Source: Thalassia testudinum | Taxonomy: Eukaryota; Streptophyta; Magnoliopsida; Alismatales; Hydrocharitaceae | Assembly: GCA_037157565.1 (NCBI GenBank) | Contig: JAZHRO010000002.1 | Span: 75,132,001 to 75,196,000 of the forward strand | Direction of reading: 5' to 3' | Length of the DNA stretch: 64,000 nucleotides | Part shown: positions 32,668 to 46,372 of the stretch, piece after piece | Layout of the letters: each line of letters opens with the position of its first letter | How positions within the stretch are numbered: position 1 is the first letter of the stretch | Notes under the pieces: model-generated | Databases searched by the model: none | Seen by the model: the letters and a program-made list of their open reading frames with translations, nothing else | What the model was told of the DNA's origin: nothing | Made by a program: the position numbers and the translations under genes

Positions 32668-34159
32668 TATTATTAATTTTGTTTTTATTTGTATTAGAAG
32701 TTGGTTAGTACGAGGTAGATGTGATGGGTGTGAGTTAGTGAGAATACATATGATTGGTGAGAGGTAGATGTAATAGATAGTGGTAGATGTGATCGATAGG
32801 AAATAAAAGTTATGCACTTTTCATGCATTTTAATAGTAACCACGGCTAAGTAGGATAAAACCTCCTTTGAAAATCATGCCAAAGGGGGACCTAAGGGTCT
32901 CCTAATTTTTTTTATTTCCATTATATACTTTGTTTTTTTTTATTTCAACGAAAACGACATTACAAAACATTTATTGAAATTTATAGACAAAAGCTTTTCC
33001 CGTTGGGGAGACTTCACGCAGATTATTTCATGGTCAGAGTTTTATTGTGTATCATGCAACGACCATGTGGAGTCTTTCAAACGTCTACTTACTGATTGCC
33101 ATTTCGTTAAAGCATTTTGATTCTAACATGCATGGAGACTTAAGACCGATCTCAGAGAATTATTGCAGTTAATAACTAAACATCATCAGTCAAATCGTTT
33201 ATTTAGTCGTGCCATTTATATGTAATATGCTATTTAAAATACAACGTGATGACATTTGGAAATCAGCATGTCAATGTTATTTCAACCGTAAGACATGTTG
33301 TTAATATAGCTCAATGGTGGTAATCATTGATTACGACAGTGGAGATTGAAAGTGTGAAAACATGTGAATGGACATTTTAAAATTTTTTGAATGTGAGATC
33401 AAATTGATGCCATAAATTGATTAAGCAATTGAAAAACGAAAACACCACGTTGGAGGAACTAGTTTCTCCCATTCTAGGATCCCGTAAGTAGATGGATTAT
33501 ACCTTTGTGAGGTGGCATGGTGTTGCACCTCAAGTTGTGGTACTTTCTCAAATAAGTCCTATAAAAACTTCAATCACGTCTCCTTGATAGGTGGATGAGA
33601 CCCTCGTGTTGTCGAGAATGGATCCCACACAAGATTCATGAACTCCTTGGTAAATCGGAGGTGACTCTCACCTCAAAATCCAAATTAGACCTCAATAATG
33701 CCTTCAACAGGACTGGTAGCATCCAACCTTACAGTAGCTAGTCGACTCAAAGAAGAGCCAGTAGACCGACCACTAAAGAAAACAAGTGGTGTAGTGTAGA
33801 AAGAAGAAGGGGGTTGTAGATTCAGTCCTTAGTAGCAATTTGGTTAGTTCACCAACTGATTGACTATTTACAATAGCAGCTATCGATCAATACTAATATT
33901 GGTCGACTGGCTATTGAAGGAAGTAGGGGAGCCGCCACCTGTCTTCTTCCTGATTGCTGCTGCTGAGAGCTTTAGGTGGATTTTTTGTGGAATTCTAATC
34001 AAGTGATTGATTGAATGAAGCAAATTAGGGTTTCTTCCTTTAGGAGATATTTATAGAGATTCCTAATCAAATCCTAATTTGATGGGATCCATTGGATCTC
34101 CATTCGATGGATGTGATCAAATCCTAATTGACATTTGCATCATTAGCCCATAATAAATT
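32668..34159. other. Host sequence of the CACTA insertion, unassigned
   Basis: No credible ORF or known repeat. It is AT-rich at first. The part near 34020-34080 (AGGAGATATTTATAGAGATTCC...) looks like LTR or promoter sequence, which would suit the Athila fragment that follows. Confidence 0.4.
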
Positions 34160-35000
34160 ATGGCAAGTTTAGATCTAGTATCCAAACTTAAATTAATTTC
34201 AATTCAATACTTGAAGGAGCTTCTGGATATATTTAGACAAGTTCAAGTACATAGATCGCTCCTCAATGCATTGGATCAAATCCCGTCTTACGCTAAGTTC
34301 ATGAAAGAATATTGTACTCCAAAGCGTAAAGCCACACCCCTTAGGAAGGTGGTCCTTTTTGAACAAGAGAGCTTTCTACTCTCAATGACCTACCTCCTAA
34401 GAAGGGATGCCTAGGAACCCCTTCGATTTCATGCACAATTGAGGACCTGGCTTTTGACAGGACCATAATTGATTAGGGGGCTTCCATCAACCTTTTACCC
34501 ACACAAATTTACAACAACATTGGACTCAGGAATCTTGAACCAAGTGTGGTTCAAATCGAAGTAGTTGACCAATTTATAAGAAGTCTGTTGGGAATTTTGA
34601 GGGATGTAATTGTTCAGATCGATAATTTCTATTACCCTGTGGAATTCACCATTTTGGATCTCAACATTCCTGATGATTTGAGACGATCTCTGATTATTCT
34701 AGGAAGACCATTCTTGGCAACTACGAAGGCTCTGATTGGCAGTAAGGACGAGAATATGAAATAGCCTTTGGGGACAAAAAGATGAAGATAAACCTTTTTA
34801 AGGGTATTGAGGATTCTAATGAATGTGGGCTTATTGAAGAACTTAATAAGGTTAAGGGCCTCATAAAAAATAAATAAAATGTCTCTTTAAAGGATTCAAA
34901 ATCTAAGGAAGAAGTAGAACATATAATTATATTTGAATATGAGACATTTTTCTTTTGAGAAGAAAATTTTTGATAAATCAGAACTTGAAAGTTGTACATT
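34160..35000 (+). pseudogene. Athila gag-end/protease fragment
   Basis: The reading KLISIQYLKELLDIFRQVQVHRSLLNALDQIPSYAKFMKEYCTPKRK, followed by NIPDDLRRSLIILGRPFLATTKALI (34690-34740), is the Gag-protease junction and protease of an Athila element other than E2. The active site is broken: a TAG stands where Leu would be in the D-L-G-A-S motif (near 34475). It is followed by an acidic linker but no RT. Confidence 0.85.
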
Positions 35001-35617
35001 TGATTTTGAGGAAATTTCCCTTTTTAAAGTAGGTGAACCATAAAGGTTTCAATTTGAGCTCAACGAACCTTCAATGACTAGCTTCACCATTACATTAGAT
35101 CTGGAAGGGCTTGAATTTGAATCATTTTGTCCAATGTTTGATTGTACATCTACTGTAACCAAGTCAGATTTTAACTTCTCTGATTCAAAGGACTTGGATT
35201 TTAAGTAAGAGAATGATGAAAAAGAAGAAACAGTGGAATCAAAGGATTTTTCGGGAGAAAACTTGAAAGATTTAAGGGTGCCTCTACTTTTGAAAGCTCC
35301 AACTCTTTACAAGGACCCTTATGATTTGACTGAGGTTGATTCTTATGAACCCAATATTGCTCAATATCTAAACCCTCACATATGACCTGACCGCCATTAG
35401 GCACATCACTGTATAAATCACAAATCTTTTGCACTTGGGTTACACAAATCAGATTCTGCAATTGCACCCCTTCACCTTAATTCTAGAAGGCATTGGCACA
35501 ACTTTATTTGATCTTTTTATCTTACACCCGACCTCCTAGTAGGGTTTGTTGAAACCCGGGTAGTGTTATCTTATTAGGTGGAATTAGCATTGAAATGTCT
35601 ATAGTGGGAGTGATTAT
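35001..35617 (+). other. Acidic linker and end of the Athila fragment
   Basis: Broken frames rich in Glu, Asp, Phe and Ser (for example near 35040-35340) continue the protease-RT linker, then stop. No RT, RNase H or integrase occurs before the LTR-like start at 35618. A GGGTTT/AAACCC hairpin lies at 35542-35557. This is a deleted or gag-protease-only element. Confidence 0.5.
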
Positions 35618-36224
35618 TGATGAGGTGTGGCTCATCATAGCTAAAATGCCCAAGTTAGGCTAGAAACTAGGTTAAACACTACATAATTAACACATGAAAT
35701 GGGTTATGTGTGGGAAATAATAGAAATGACCTAAAACTCCAAATTTGTGTTAAAAATACAAAATTAGGTCATAAAATGACATATTCTATTAAAAAATGTA
35801 AATTGATGATCTAATTGCAAATTGAACACGTTTGGGTTCAAAAGTTCAAATTAAAAGTGAAATTAGTTTCCTAAATGTTCAATTAAGCTTCAATACAAAT
35901 TTGGTTGTATTTGAACATCATTAAGACCTTGCATTTAGAGTTTTACATCTAGGTCCCCAGGTCATAACATTTTATTCGCATTAAACTTCTCAATGACCAT
36001 TTTGAAAGCTACTAGGGACCTCTTTGAAAACCTTAGGGACGGCGCTGCAAGTTTTTTTCATCACTTATGGGTTTCTTCCTAAATTCTCTACCCCTTCACC
36101 CATTTGGACTTCCGTGTAAAATTGCCTTTAGACCTGCACCCGTGGACCACTGTAGAGGTGTAAGAAGACTGTTGATCTCAACCGTCTTTGCCTTGTGTCC
36201 CTTGATCGATGGTTGTTCCTAATC

Positions 36225-38917
36225 TGTTACGAACGTGGCCTCAAGACGGGTTTTTAAGACGTCTGGGAAGTGGCCCAGACATCTGACCAGACGTCTGGAA
36301 CCCTTTCCAGACGTCTGGTATTAAATTTTTGCGGCGTATGGGGTTGCGTCTGCGCGCGCACCCGCCGCTCTCTTCTCTCTTTTTCCCTCTCTCCTCCTGC
36401 AGGGTGCAGCTCCTTTTTCTCTCTCTCCCCGTGCGGCCTTATAAGGCCCCTCGCCCTCTCCCTCACCCTCATCTCCTTAGCTTTCCTCTTCTTCTTCTCC
36501 CTGCAGGTGCGAGAGCGCGAGCGACTAAGTGAGTGGCGGCAGCAGCGGCTGCGGCGAGTGTGTGGGAGGGGGTGTTGCGAGAAGAAGAAGACGCTCGACT
36601 GTGAGGGCTCGAGCTTGCTGGGGCAGCTACAACCGGCCGGCGGGGGAGTAGCGGGCGTGGAGTGTCGCGGAGGGGCCGCTGCAGCTCGGGCAGCAGGCGG
36701 ATGGGGCGCGGCACGGCCGTGCGTCGTGGGCGGAGAGCAAGTCGGGCTCTGATTCTGGAAAATTTTCCAGAATCAGACGTCTGGGCTTATGACCAGACGA
36801 CGGTGAAGACGTCTGGCCGGTAAGATATTTCTATCTCCTTCCTTTTTTCGCGTGTACGACCATGCGGCCGTCCGCTGCGCCTTCGTCTGTGAACTGTCGT
36901 GCTGAGAGTAGGGTGGGTGCGTGCAGGTTCTGCTTGGGAGGGCGCGAGGACTCACCATCCCACGTGAATCGGACGTCTGGCCGCAGTGCCAAACGACGGG
37001 AAGGACTTCCAGACGTCCGGGGTGACCATCGGGTGTCTGGGAACTAAGCCAGACGCTCCCGCAGGCTTCTAGACATCTGAAGGACTACACAGAGCGAAGG
37101 TACACTCTAACCCACATTTTAAGACGTCTGGAAGAGGTTCCAGACGTCTGATTTTGGTCTGTTTAGTCGTTTTCGACCCGTTTAGGGCCCGTTCGGAGTC
37201 CATTTTTCGCGTTTCGAGTTGCGTTCTTTCCAGAATAAAATCCTCTACCCGTTTACAGTAATTATATACTGTTATGAGAAACTCCTTGTGTTTGATCCTT
37301 GTGTTAGGACCCCGTTCCATCGCAGTCTTGGGGGTTGTGGAGGCACGCGGGATTTCCAACCACGCCCCCAGTACTCCCGTTGTAGCTGGTAGAGTGGCTT
37401 TTAATTTAATTAGCATAATTTGTTATAATTGTAGAACAATTAATAGAGTCTAGGGTATTGCATGAACCCTAGGACTGAGAAACTAGATTGAATGATAGAT
37501 CCTAGGGTATTGCATGAATCCTAGGACTGGAAAACTAGATTGAATGATAGATCCTAGGGTACGGCATGAATCCTAGGACTGGAAAACTAGTGGAATATAT
37601 ATATTGCAGTCTTGGAAAAGTGGAAAGGAAATAATAGCTGCCTGTAAATTAATAGCTGCCTATTATGAATGAATAAATATGATTAAGAATATGGGTTGTA
37701 TGAACGTAAGACTGGAACAGTGAAACCTACAATGGCCAAACAAAAAGAATACGAACCCTACGGGGAATTAGGAGTAGAACTCCTGGAAAGAGAATAGAAT
37801 GGAACTGAGAAAGTGAAACGTGGAAGTGTGTTGTCTCTTGGGTACGTGGTACCAAAGAGAGGACACATTACCTCTTAGTGTAGAGGGAGCTTGCCGCCCT
37901 CAGGTTGAGACCGGGGTGGGTTTGGCCACTGTACACCGACTTGCTGGCCCTTGCGTACGCAGTACCGAGGAGAGCTACTAGTGTAGGGAGAGCACTAGCT
38001 ACCCCATGGGCCTCGGGGTTCTGCTAGCCTCCTACACCGACTTGTTAAGCCCATGGGCAAACCAGGGTAGTCAGGTGAGGGTGCGAGGACTGTGGAGGGG
38101 TTGGACCCCTGTTACTGAGAGGGCTCTGCCCTATACTGGTTCCGTGCTGTGTTTTGAGCGCACCCGTTAACGAAAACGACTGACCGCGTGCCAGTGCGGG
38201 TTAGCTACCCGTGCGTTTACCGCGTGTGCCGTAGTCACCGTTACGTCTGTCAGCGACCTTGGGGTGGTTGACTGAGAGTAGGATCACCACGGGGGACTCT
38301 CCCGGCCAGGAGAGCACCACGTGCTACTTCTACTGTTCGGAAAAGACTGCAATCAAGATCATTCCCACGAGGAACACTCCAGATCAAGTGAATGATCTGA
38401 GAAATAGATAAATTGTGAAACAATAGAAAGACGTAAATAAAGGAAGAAAGAAAATTTAAAACAGCTACTATACACTTTACTGTTTCTTTAGTTTAGCTGC
38501 CACTCTACTCAGCGTTTTGCTGATGTGTTACACTCGTTACCTTTCAGGACCAGGTGTTGAGCAGCCAGGGTCAGCGGCTGCAGAGGACGCTGGGCCGAGT
38601 AGGGTCCAGTAGCGTTACCTGCAGTTCTTTTTGTACTTTCTGCCACTGTAGTGAGTAGTTTCCTTGTTACTCCTTGTACTTCTTTATTGTAAACTTCATG
38701 TTATGTACATATTTGTTGTTCTACTGTTGTGGTGGTGTATACTGTAGTAGTTCCTTTTCTTACTGCTGTATTTTGTTACTGCTAGTTATATTCATGCTGA
38801 ATGTGGTTTATTTTACTACTCTTTTGGTTACTTCCTTGTTGGACGACTAGATCTTGGGATTAGTCTAGTCGGTCCGATTCTCGTGTCTCGTAGGGACTCG
38901 GGAATCGGGTCGTTACA
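36225..38917 (+). repeat. Tekay-type solo LTR 2, TSD TAATC
   Basis: 2693 bp from TGTTACGAACG to GGGTCGTTACA with perfect TAATC duplications (36220-36224 and 38918-38922). The unoccupied site with a single TAATC exists in the inverted family-F copy near 43670. Contents: CAGACGTCTGG arrays (36245-36325; 36770-37150), TATAAG (36440-36445), CCTAGG tandem repeat (37438-37592), and a conserved R/U5 block (38120-38610). Confidence 0.95.
36440..36445 (+). promoter_or_regulatory. Candidate TATA box of Tekay LTR
   Basis: CCTTATAAGGCCCC lies downstream of the palindrome array and upstream of a CT-rich tract. A similar CCCTTATAAAGCCCC is at 50829-50843 in another copy. Confidence 0.5.
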
Positions 38918-39245
38918 TAATCGAAGCTTCGTGTGACTTTGCTTGTGTGATTACCTCCCATCCCAGATTTAATCCTATGGCTAGATTTCATCCATTTGCT
39001 TCGCACGCATCATCGTTCCCATCACCACCGCCCAAACCCTATGTGCTTAATCACACCCTCACGGTGATGTGATTCATTGATTTGCTTACTTAAGTTGCTT
39101 CCCAGCTTGCGCGCATGCCATTAGCTCCCTCCCACACCTCTTGAGTTGGTCACTTTCCTCCCTCTCCAGCAACTCCTAACCTCTTCACTTGTCATTTCTC
39201 CTCCAGGTCATTCACTGAGAGGCAGTTATTGATATACATCACTCT

Positions 39246-42200
39246 CTAAGTCCAAAAATATTCTTTTGTTCCAAAAATGTTGATTTTTTTATGAAATGAA
39301 TGAATGAATCAAACAATGAATGAATGAGTTAATTATTTACAAAAGAATCAGTTAATATGTATTACAATGCCTGAAACATATTTACAATAAATAGACATAA
39401 AGAACTGTTTATTATTACACTATGGTAATTATATATAACTACTACAAATAATATCGAAGTATAGGTATAAAAATAGCTAATAATGTAGATTATACTAAAT
39501 TATATTAACATACTAACACCTTTAGTAACATATAGCATATCTACATTATTGTAAATAAACGTTGCTATAGCCTTAGTAAAATATATACATAACATAAGGA
39601 AAAAATAATTATTTATACTAACATATAAACTTATGTACATTGACAGATATAACTATCATTAAAACTCTAGTTATTTATATATATATAACAACTCAAACAT
39701 CCTATACTATTCTATTATACTTACACTTTATATTCATTATATACGTATACATATTTATATTTATTTATTTACATTATTTATATACACATATTTTATACGT
39801 ATACTATACATATTGTATTTTACATGTACACATATATACAAATGCACACACATACAACATAGGCACACTTGGGAACTCAACACTTAGCCGTATAGCATCT
39901 AACTCTTCTCCTCTCAACACTTGGGTTTTTTTAGGGCCTCTCTCAACACACAAACATGGTTCGGTCCACTTAACCAAAAATTTGGTTTTTAGTTGGCGAA
40001 CCAGTCTTTCATGGGATACACATCACCCATATGGGTGAGACCAGACCACTACTAAACCTGGGTCAAGTTCATTATTGTGCATTTTATCTGATTTCATGCC
40101 CAATATTGGACCCACGGAGGCCCTAGCACAGTGCATGGCCCTCGGCCGACCACTGCTCAAATATCCTCAGTATATGCTCATACGGATCATGTATGGGTAT
40201 GGGTATGTGTATGTGTGTGTGCACTCGACACATAAGAAGATTGAGAAGGCCATGTGACAAATTGCTTTAATACCGCTTAGAGCGATTTGTAGGCCACGAT
40301 GTGGCGCTAAACTGAGTGCCCAAATTGGCGTTGCTATGCACGCGATTGCGTTCGAAAAGCTTGATTTTGGCCCTCTATTTGAGGGCCATAATTTATTTTA
40401 AATTAAAAATAAATTATAGGGTTATAAGGCCCTTACATAGGGCTACCTAATTGTACAATTAATTTACAAAAATAAGTTATTTAAATATATAATAGAATTA
40501 GCTAAAGTTGACTATTTATACATTTTAATTTATATGTTAATTACTTAAAGTATAAATTAGTTAATTAATAGTACAATTGACCTTATACAAGGTTTATATA
40601 CATAACAAATTATTTATTACACATTTTTATTATATTTTATAAACTTTATTTTAATTTATATATAATTAAATATTGGTTTAAGTTAGTTATATACGTAGAT
40701 AATTTATAAATACTATAATATAGTATAAATACAATATAAATAGGTTGAAAATATTTAATATAGTATTATATAAGTATACATTATAACTTACTTTAGTATT
40801 ACATTAAATTACTAATTTATTTTATTTTAAGTTAATAATATAGTTAGTTAACTTAATAACTTAATTATTTACTGTAAATACTTAATTAAATTAAATTATT
40901 GGTACTGTATAATAATACATATATAAATACATATGTACAGTACTATTTATAATTATGTACATATAGATAGATTTATAGAATTATTTAGATTATTATACAT
41001 TTAAGTTATATAAATTAATAGATAATAATAAAATAAAGTTATATATATAATTAATCATTTTAAATACTTAATTTAATATATAGAATACATATATAAGTTA
41101 ATTATATACAGTATGTACATATTATACAATATATATACTTAGCTTAGCTTAATTTATATATACAAGTATATACATAGTATATAGGGTATTTTTGGGGTTT
41201 TTCTGATTTTTATGATTTTTATAGGTTTAGGGGAGGTAAGGGATGAGAGAGAAAGAATTAGATGAGAGAGAGAGTTTCTTTTTGCGATTTTTAAGCTTTT
41301 GTCTTTTATTAAGTTCAAAGGTATACTGAACCGTCGGCTGGTATGTTCTACCAAGTCGGGGGTTCAGATTACCTTGAAACTTAACACACACCTAGAAATA
41401 TTCCTAATCCTACTTAAGACACCCTTATTTTATTTTTTTGGAATTTTTTTTATAACTTTTGTTTATTTACAAGTTAACCAAACTTAGGCCTTGAAAGGGT
41501 GTTTCACTAAAGAACCTAAGGCCTCTAAATGTGTTTGAGTGGCTGGGATATCAGTTTAAGCACTTCAAAACATCCATCAATCAGCACACAACATAAAGAT
41601 CAATAAACATGATTTTTAACATTGATTTCATCAAAATTCTCATTTGGACAGTTATACTCAATACAAGTAGCTGACAAAAGAATTTAAACAAGAGATTACA
41701 AGCAATCCTAAATGAATTTCAATCAATTTAAAGTACATGAATGCTTGTAGAAATGTTTTAACAAATTACACCATATGTCAGGTTCAAACAAATCAAATCC
41801 ACCCCAACTCTTCTCATTCAGACCAACCCAGCAGCTGTTGATAGATAACAGCAGCATCTGCTGCTGTAATGATTCTGAGTAGCTGAATGCTACTACTCAG
41901 TTCATTAAATCGGAATCACTTGATCTCTTAAAAACTCATGAAACTCAAAACTCTCCACTGAAATCAAATTTCCATCAAGATCAGTCCAGTTGCCATTTTC
42001 CAGCAGCCATTTCTGTTGCATTTAAAAAAAACCCTATCCTCAGAAGATCTGAAGAACGTTCAATCTCAGAAAATCAATTCATGAAAACTTCTTTTGAAAT
42101 TCGATCTAGTAAAGATAGAGAAAAGTTGCTGCTACATCTTTTAAACTTAAACAAATCAGTTTAGTTCTGTTTGAATCTTTAAAACTCACATTCCATTCAT

Positions 42201-43359
42201 CACAAGCATCTATTAGAAGGTCTGAATTCCTCTTAAAATGAAATCAAGGGTTTGATAACCCTTAAAACCCTAATATGATTTTTACTTCATACTATAGACA
42301 CTGTGTAAGTAAATGACCATAATAAACATTTAAATCAAATCAAACTATTTCTAAACCTTCATTAAACTATTCCAAATCTCAATCAACTTCTGCAAATCAG
42401 ATTAAAGGCATTTTTGAACTCAGAAATCATTTTGAAGTGAAAAATAAATGTTGCCCTGATTGGGCCTTTTAATGTAAGAATGCCACTGTGAATTGATCAC
42501 TTTGAGCTCCTAAACACTATAAATCAGTGTTTAGGACCTCAAACAATCTTAGAAAAATCATTAGGTCATTTCTTAGGCCTTGAATCATTTCATATGATTC
42601 TCATTGGCCCAAACTACCTAGCAATCACCAAAAATTCAGAATCTGACATCAAGTAAAGCACAGAGAATATGATCATTGAAAACTTGACCAAATAAGTTTA
42701 AAAACAATTGCAGTAATCCAAATCAAACTCAGATAAACCCAATTTTATCGATTAAATCCAAATACATTGCAATTGGCACAAAACTCATTCAATCAACTAT
42801 CAAAATCCATCTCAATAAAATCAGTCAGATTCGATCGATTCAAATCAGAGGGAGGGCATTAGTGGTTCTATGGGCTGAATGGAATGCCCTCAATTTGATG
42901 TTTGAGCGATTCAACAGATCTGAAAGCTAATGAGCTTCAGATTTGTTGAGTGCTCTTGTGAGTGGGTGATTGGTGAAAAGAGTGCATCCAATGAGTGAAC
43001 GTGAATTGTGCAGTGAAGAGGGAGAGGAATGAATCGAAATGGAGGTGGAAAAACACCTTTCTGATATGAATTGATTAGAGAGAGCGAGATCAAATCTAGG
43101 ATACTCTACTCCTACCCTACACTAAACCATCACTGAATTTGATTTCTAATATACTCCTAGCTAATCTAATTACATTAATTACTAATCTAAGCTACTCTAG
43201 AAAGCAGGAAATCTCATCTAACAGGAGGAATGGGGTTTCTTGGATCCAAAGCCGGTGGCTAAGGAGGAAGAAGGGAGGGAGATCTCCTATGAGTGAAGAG
43301 CTCACAAGAGGAGCTCCAGGGTTGTCCTCAAGTGTACATCATCCTTAGTGGCGAGGAGG
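39246..43359. other. AT-rich region without genes
   Basis: 39280-41200 is extremely AT-rich with TGAATGAATGAA- and TATATA-type simple sequence; the ORF at 39640-40038 is low-complexity. 41490-43330 has more complex sequence with LTR character on the minus strand (CTCTCTCTAATC near 43080) but no domain. I could not assign ends. Confidence 0.45.
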
Positions 43360-44270
43360 AATTGGAGGTGAAAAATGACTCCCTTGTCATAGGTGCAGCG
43401 AGTGAAGAGGTTAAGAGTTGCTGGAGAGGGAGGAAAGTGACCAACTCGAGAGGTGTAGGAGGGAGTTGATGGCATGCGGGTGAGCTAGGGAGCATCTTAA
43501 GTAAGCAAATCAGTGAATCACATCACCACAAGGGTGTGATTAAGCACATAGGGTTTAGGCAGTGGTGATGGGAAGGATGATGCGTGCGAAGCAAATGGAT
43601 GAAATCTAGCCATATGATTAGATTTGGGATGGGAGGTGATCACATATGCAAAGTCGTGCGAAGCTTCGATTAGGAACAACTGTTGATCAAGGGCAACAAG
43701 GCAAGGACAGCTGAGATCAGCTGTGTTCTTGCACCACTACAGTGGTTTGCGGGTATAAGTCTAAAGGGAATTTTGCACGGAAGTCCAAATGGGTGAAGGG
43801 GTAGAGAATTTAGGAAGAAACTCATAAGTAATGAAAAATAATTGCAGCGCGGTCCCTAAGGTTTTCAAAGAGGTCCCTGGAAGCTTTCAGAATGGTCCTT
43901 GAGAAGTTTAATGTGAATAAAATGTTATGACCTGAGGACTTAGATGTAACACTGTAAATGCAAGATCTTAATGATGTCCAAATGCAACCAAGTTTTTATT
44001 GAAGCTTAATTGAACATTTAGGAAGTTGATTTCACCTTTAATTTGAACTTTTGAACCTAAACATGTGTTCAATTTGCAATTGAATTATCAATTTACATTT
44101 TTGAATAGAATATCTCATTTTATGACCTAATTTTGCATTTTTAACACTAATTTGGAGTTTTAGGTCATTTCTATTATTTCCCACACTTAACCCATTTCAT
44201 CTGTTAATTATGTAGTGTTTAGCCTAGTTTCTAACCTAACTTAGGCATTTTAGCTATGATGAATTACCTA
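43360..44270 (-). repeat. Family-F LTR, copy 2 (inverted)
   Basis: Inverted copy of 35630-36224 plus 38918-39245, without the Tekay insertion. It preserves the single target TAATC near 43670. Non-coding. It may extend left of 43360 (with GAGCTCTTCACTC sequences as in copy 3), but the limit is unclear. Confidence 0.7.
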
Positions 44271-45399
44271 TAGGTGAATCTACACCAATTTATTGAAATT
44301 TATTAACCTGGACTAAATTAGATTTTAAGATAGTCACTTTTAGGCCTAGGATCAAACTCAGGGAGGCGGGTTTTGGAATTAGTCGATTTCTACACAATTC
44401 CTAAAATCACATCAATTCCTTTCGCTTATTATATTTTTGTGTTTTCTTAATTTAAGAATTTTTGGATAATCTTGTCCTTGAGGCACATCATGAAAATTGG
44501 TCCTTGGCTACACGCCAAAAATCAAGTCAAAAACGATTTCTCCACACATGAGACCGTGTACTAGCAGGTCAAGAGTTATTTTTTCTGTTTTATATTTTTT
44601 TATCTTTTCTTAATCAACAAAAGAAAAGAGAATGATAAAATAAAGAAAAGAAAATGTAGAATTGAAATGCGAAAAGAAAATGAATGGAAATACTTAGCTT
44701 ATATATAACTATATAGTATATAATAGAGGGAATATTGAATCAAAGATTCAATGGATGTAGTGCGCATTAGTGTCACCATCGTCTAAGGAGATGGGATCGA
44801 CACTAACAATGCACCGTGTGCAGGTGTGGAGTGGATGTGTGGGAGTGTGTAGAATGGCTTGATGTGCACGAATATCGCAAATGTGTATGCAGCTGGTGCA
44901 TACACACGTGATAAAAATGCACGGTAGATGGATAGATGCACGGTGTAGTGAATGGGCTATGTATATGTGTGGGATAGAGGGAATGTGTGTGTGAATGTCT
45001 ATATATGTATATATACGTATACGTGTATATATATATATATGACTTATCTAAAGAGTAATGTGCTAAAAAATATCAAAAAAATCATTACGTAATGGCCATT
45101 TGATTTTAATCTTGCAGATGTTAGAAATACCACCAACAAAACTATTTATGGTTTTGCAACGACGTGGACCTAACGGATGTTACCAAAAAAAACTACCTTT
45201 CATACCTTCATGAAATCCATTCCTAAAAAGATACTAATCAAATCAATTAGTATTAATATATACTATAAATAGAAAGTGAATGGAACTTCTTTCATAATAT
45301 TAATCACACGTAACACGTAAATTCATGCTTAAATTTAACGTATGATATGTATTAAAACGATAATAAAAGCATTGTAACGATATGGTATACGATTTGTAA

Positions 45400-45980
45400 T
45401 AACACTTGAGTATGATTGTAATAAATAAGTTTTATTGTTGTAATAGAAAAAATGTACATTGTAACAAATGCATGTTCGAGTTGTAACATCATTAAATTAA
45501 ACAAAGTTGTAATACAAAATTAGAAATTAGACATCATGTAATTCATTGTATAATATATTTAATGATGTATTATTGATAATACAACATGTTTAAAGTTGTA
45601 ATACAACTGGGGTTCTGCAATAAATGTATGCCATAGTGGGTTCTGATTAAATTAATTCATTTAATAGATACAAAATGACGTAATGTATACAAAGAATACT
45701 AACAAAACATTGTAATAGCTTAGATAATTCATTGTAATATAAGTTGATTTTAGTTGTAACCAAATAACATTAACAATGTAATAGGATCAACGTAAGTTGT
45801 AATAAATACATGCACAAGGTATAACATTATTATAGTAAATCATGTTGTAATACAATCTAAGTAATAAGTTAGGTGGTCATTTATGATATATTGTAATTAA
45901 TTTATATTACAGATAATACAAATGGTTAGAGTTGTAATACAACTGTGGCTATAAAATAAATGTAGGCCATAGGAAACAAA
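45400..45980. repeat. Two-unit direct repeat, ~338-bp period
   Basis: GTTGTAATACAACT followed by CAATAAATGTATGCCATAG at 45594-45636 recurs as GTTGTAATACAACT...AAATGTAGGCCATAG at 45932-45974. Many TTGTAAT/ATTACAA motifs lie between. The repeat lies in a segment bordered by TA/TG simple sequence; possibly an unclassified transposon. Confidence 0.55.
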
Positions 45981-46189
45981 CTGCTTGAGATTGACGTGGG
46001 ATGATTGAAGATGGTTGCCAAAAAAAGATTAACAATAAAAATGCCATAAAAACCCACTAATTAACAAAATCGGAAATCAAAACCACTAAAACCACACCTA
46101 GCGGTTTCATTAAGCAAAGAGAGGATCGTGTGGTCATAAATTAGTGCTTTTCTTGATGTTTTTAAACACTGTGCTCTCTAGATACGTTT

Positions 46190-46372
46190 CATGTATATAT
46201 ATATATGTAAGTATATATATATATCTATATGTGTGTGTGTGCGTGAAATATGTATAAGTGATAATATATATGTGTGTATGTGTGTGGAGGTGTGTGTACA
46301 TATATGTGTATATGAGTATGTATAAGTGTGTGTGTGTCTGAATGTATGTGTGATTGTGTGTGTGTATGCACC
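46190..46372. repeat. TA/TG simple-sequence tract
   Basis: Imperfect (TA)n then (TG)n with interruptions. The ORFs rich in His, Thr and Tyr on the minus strand here are products of this tract. Confidence 0.9.

Larger units (their letters stand above)
35618..39245 (+). repeat. Family-F LTR, copy 1, split by a Tekay solo LTR
   Basis: Starts at TGATGAG, with CTCATCA 6 bases later (terminal hairpin 35618-35637). Pieces 35618-36224 and 38918-39245 align in order with the inverted copy at 44270-43360 and partly with 49640-50604. It is non-coding. The right end is lost at the AT-rich region near 39245. Confidence 0.6.

Noticed and set aside
39640..40038. 132-residue plus-strand ORF
   Set aside because: Tyr/Ile-rich product of AT-rich simple sequence.
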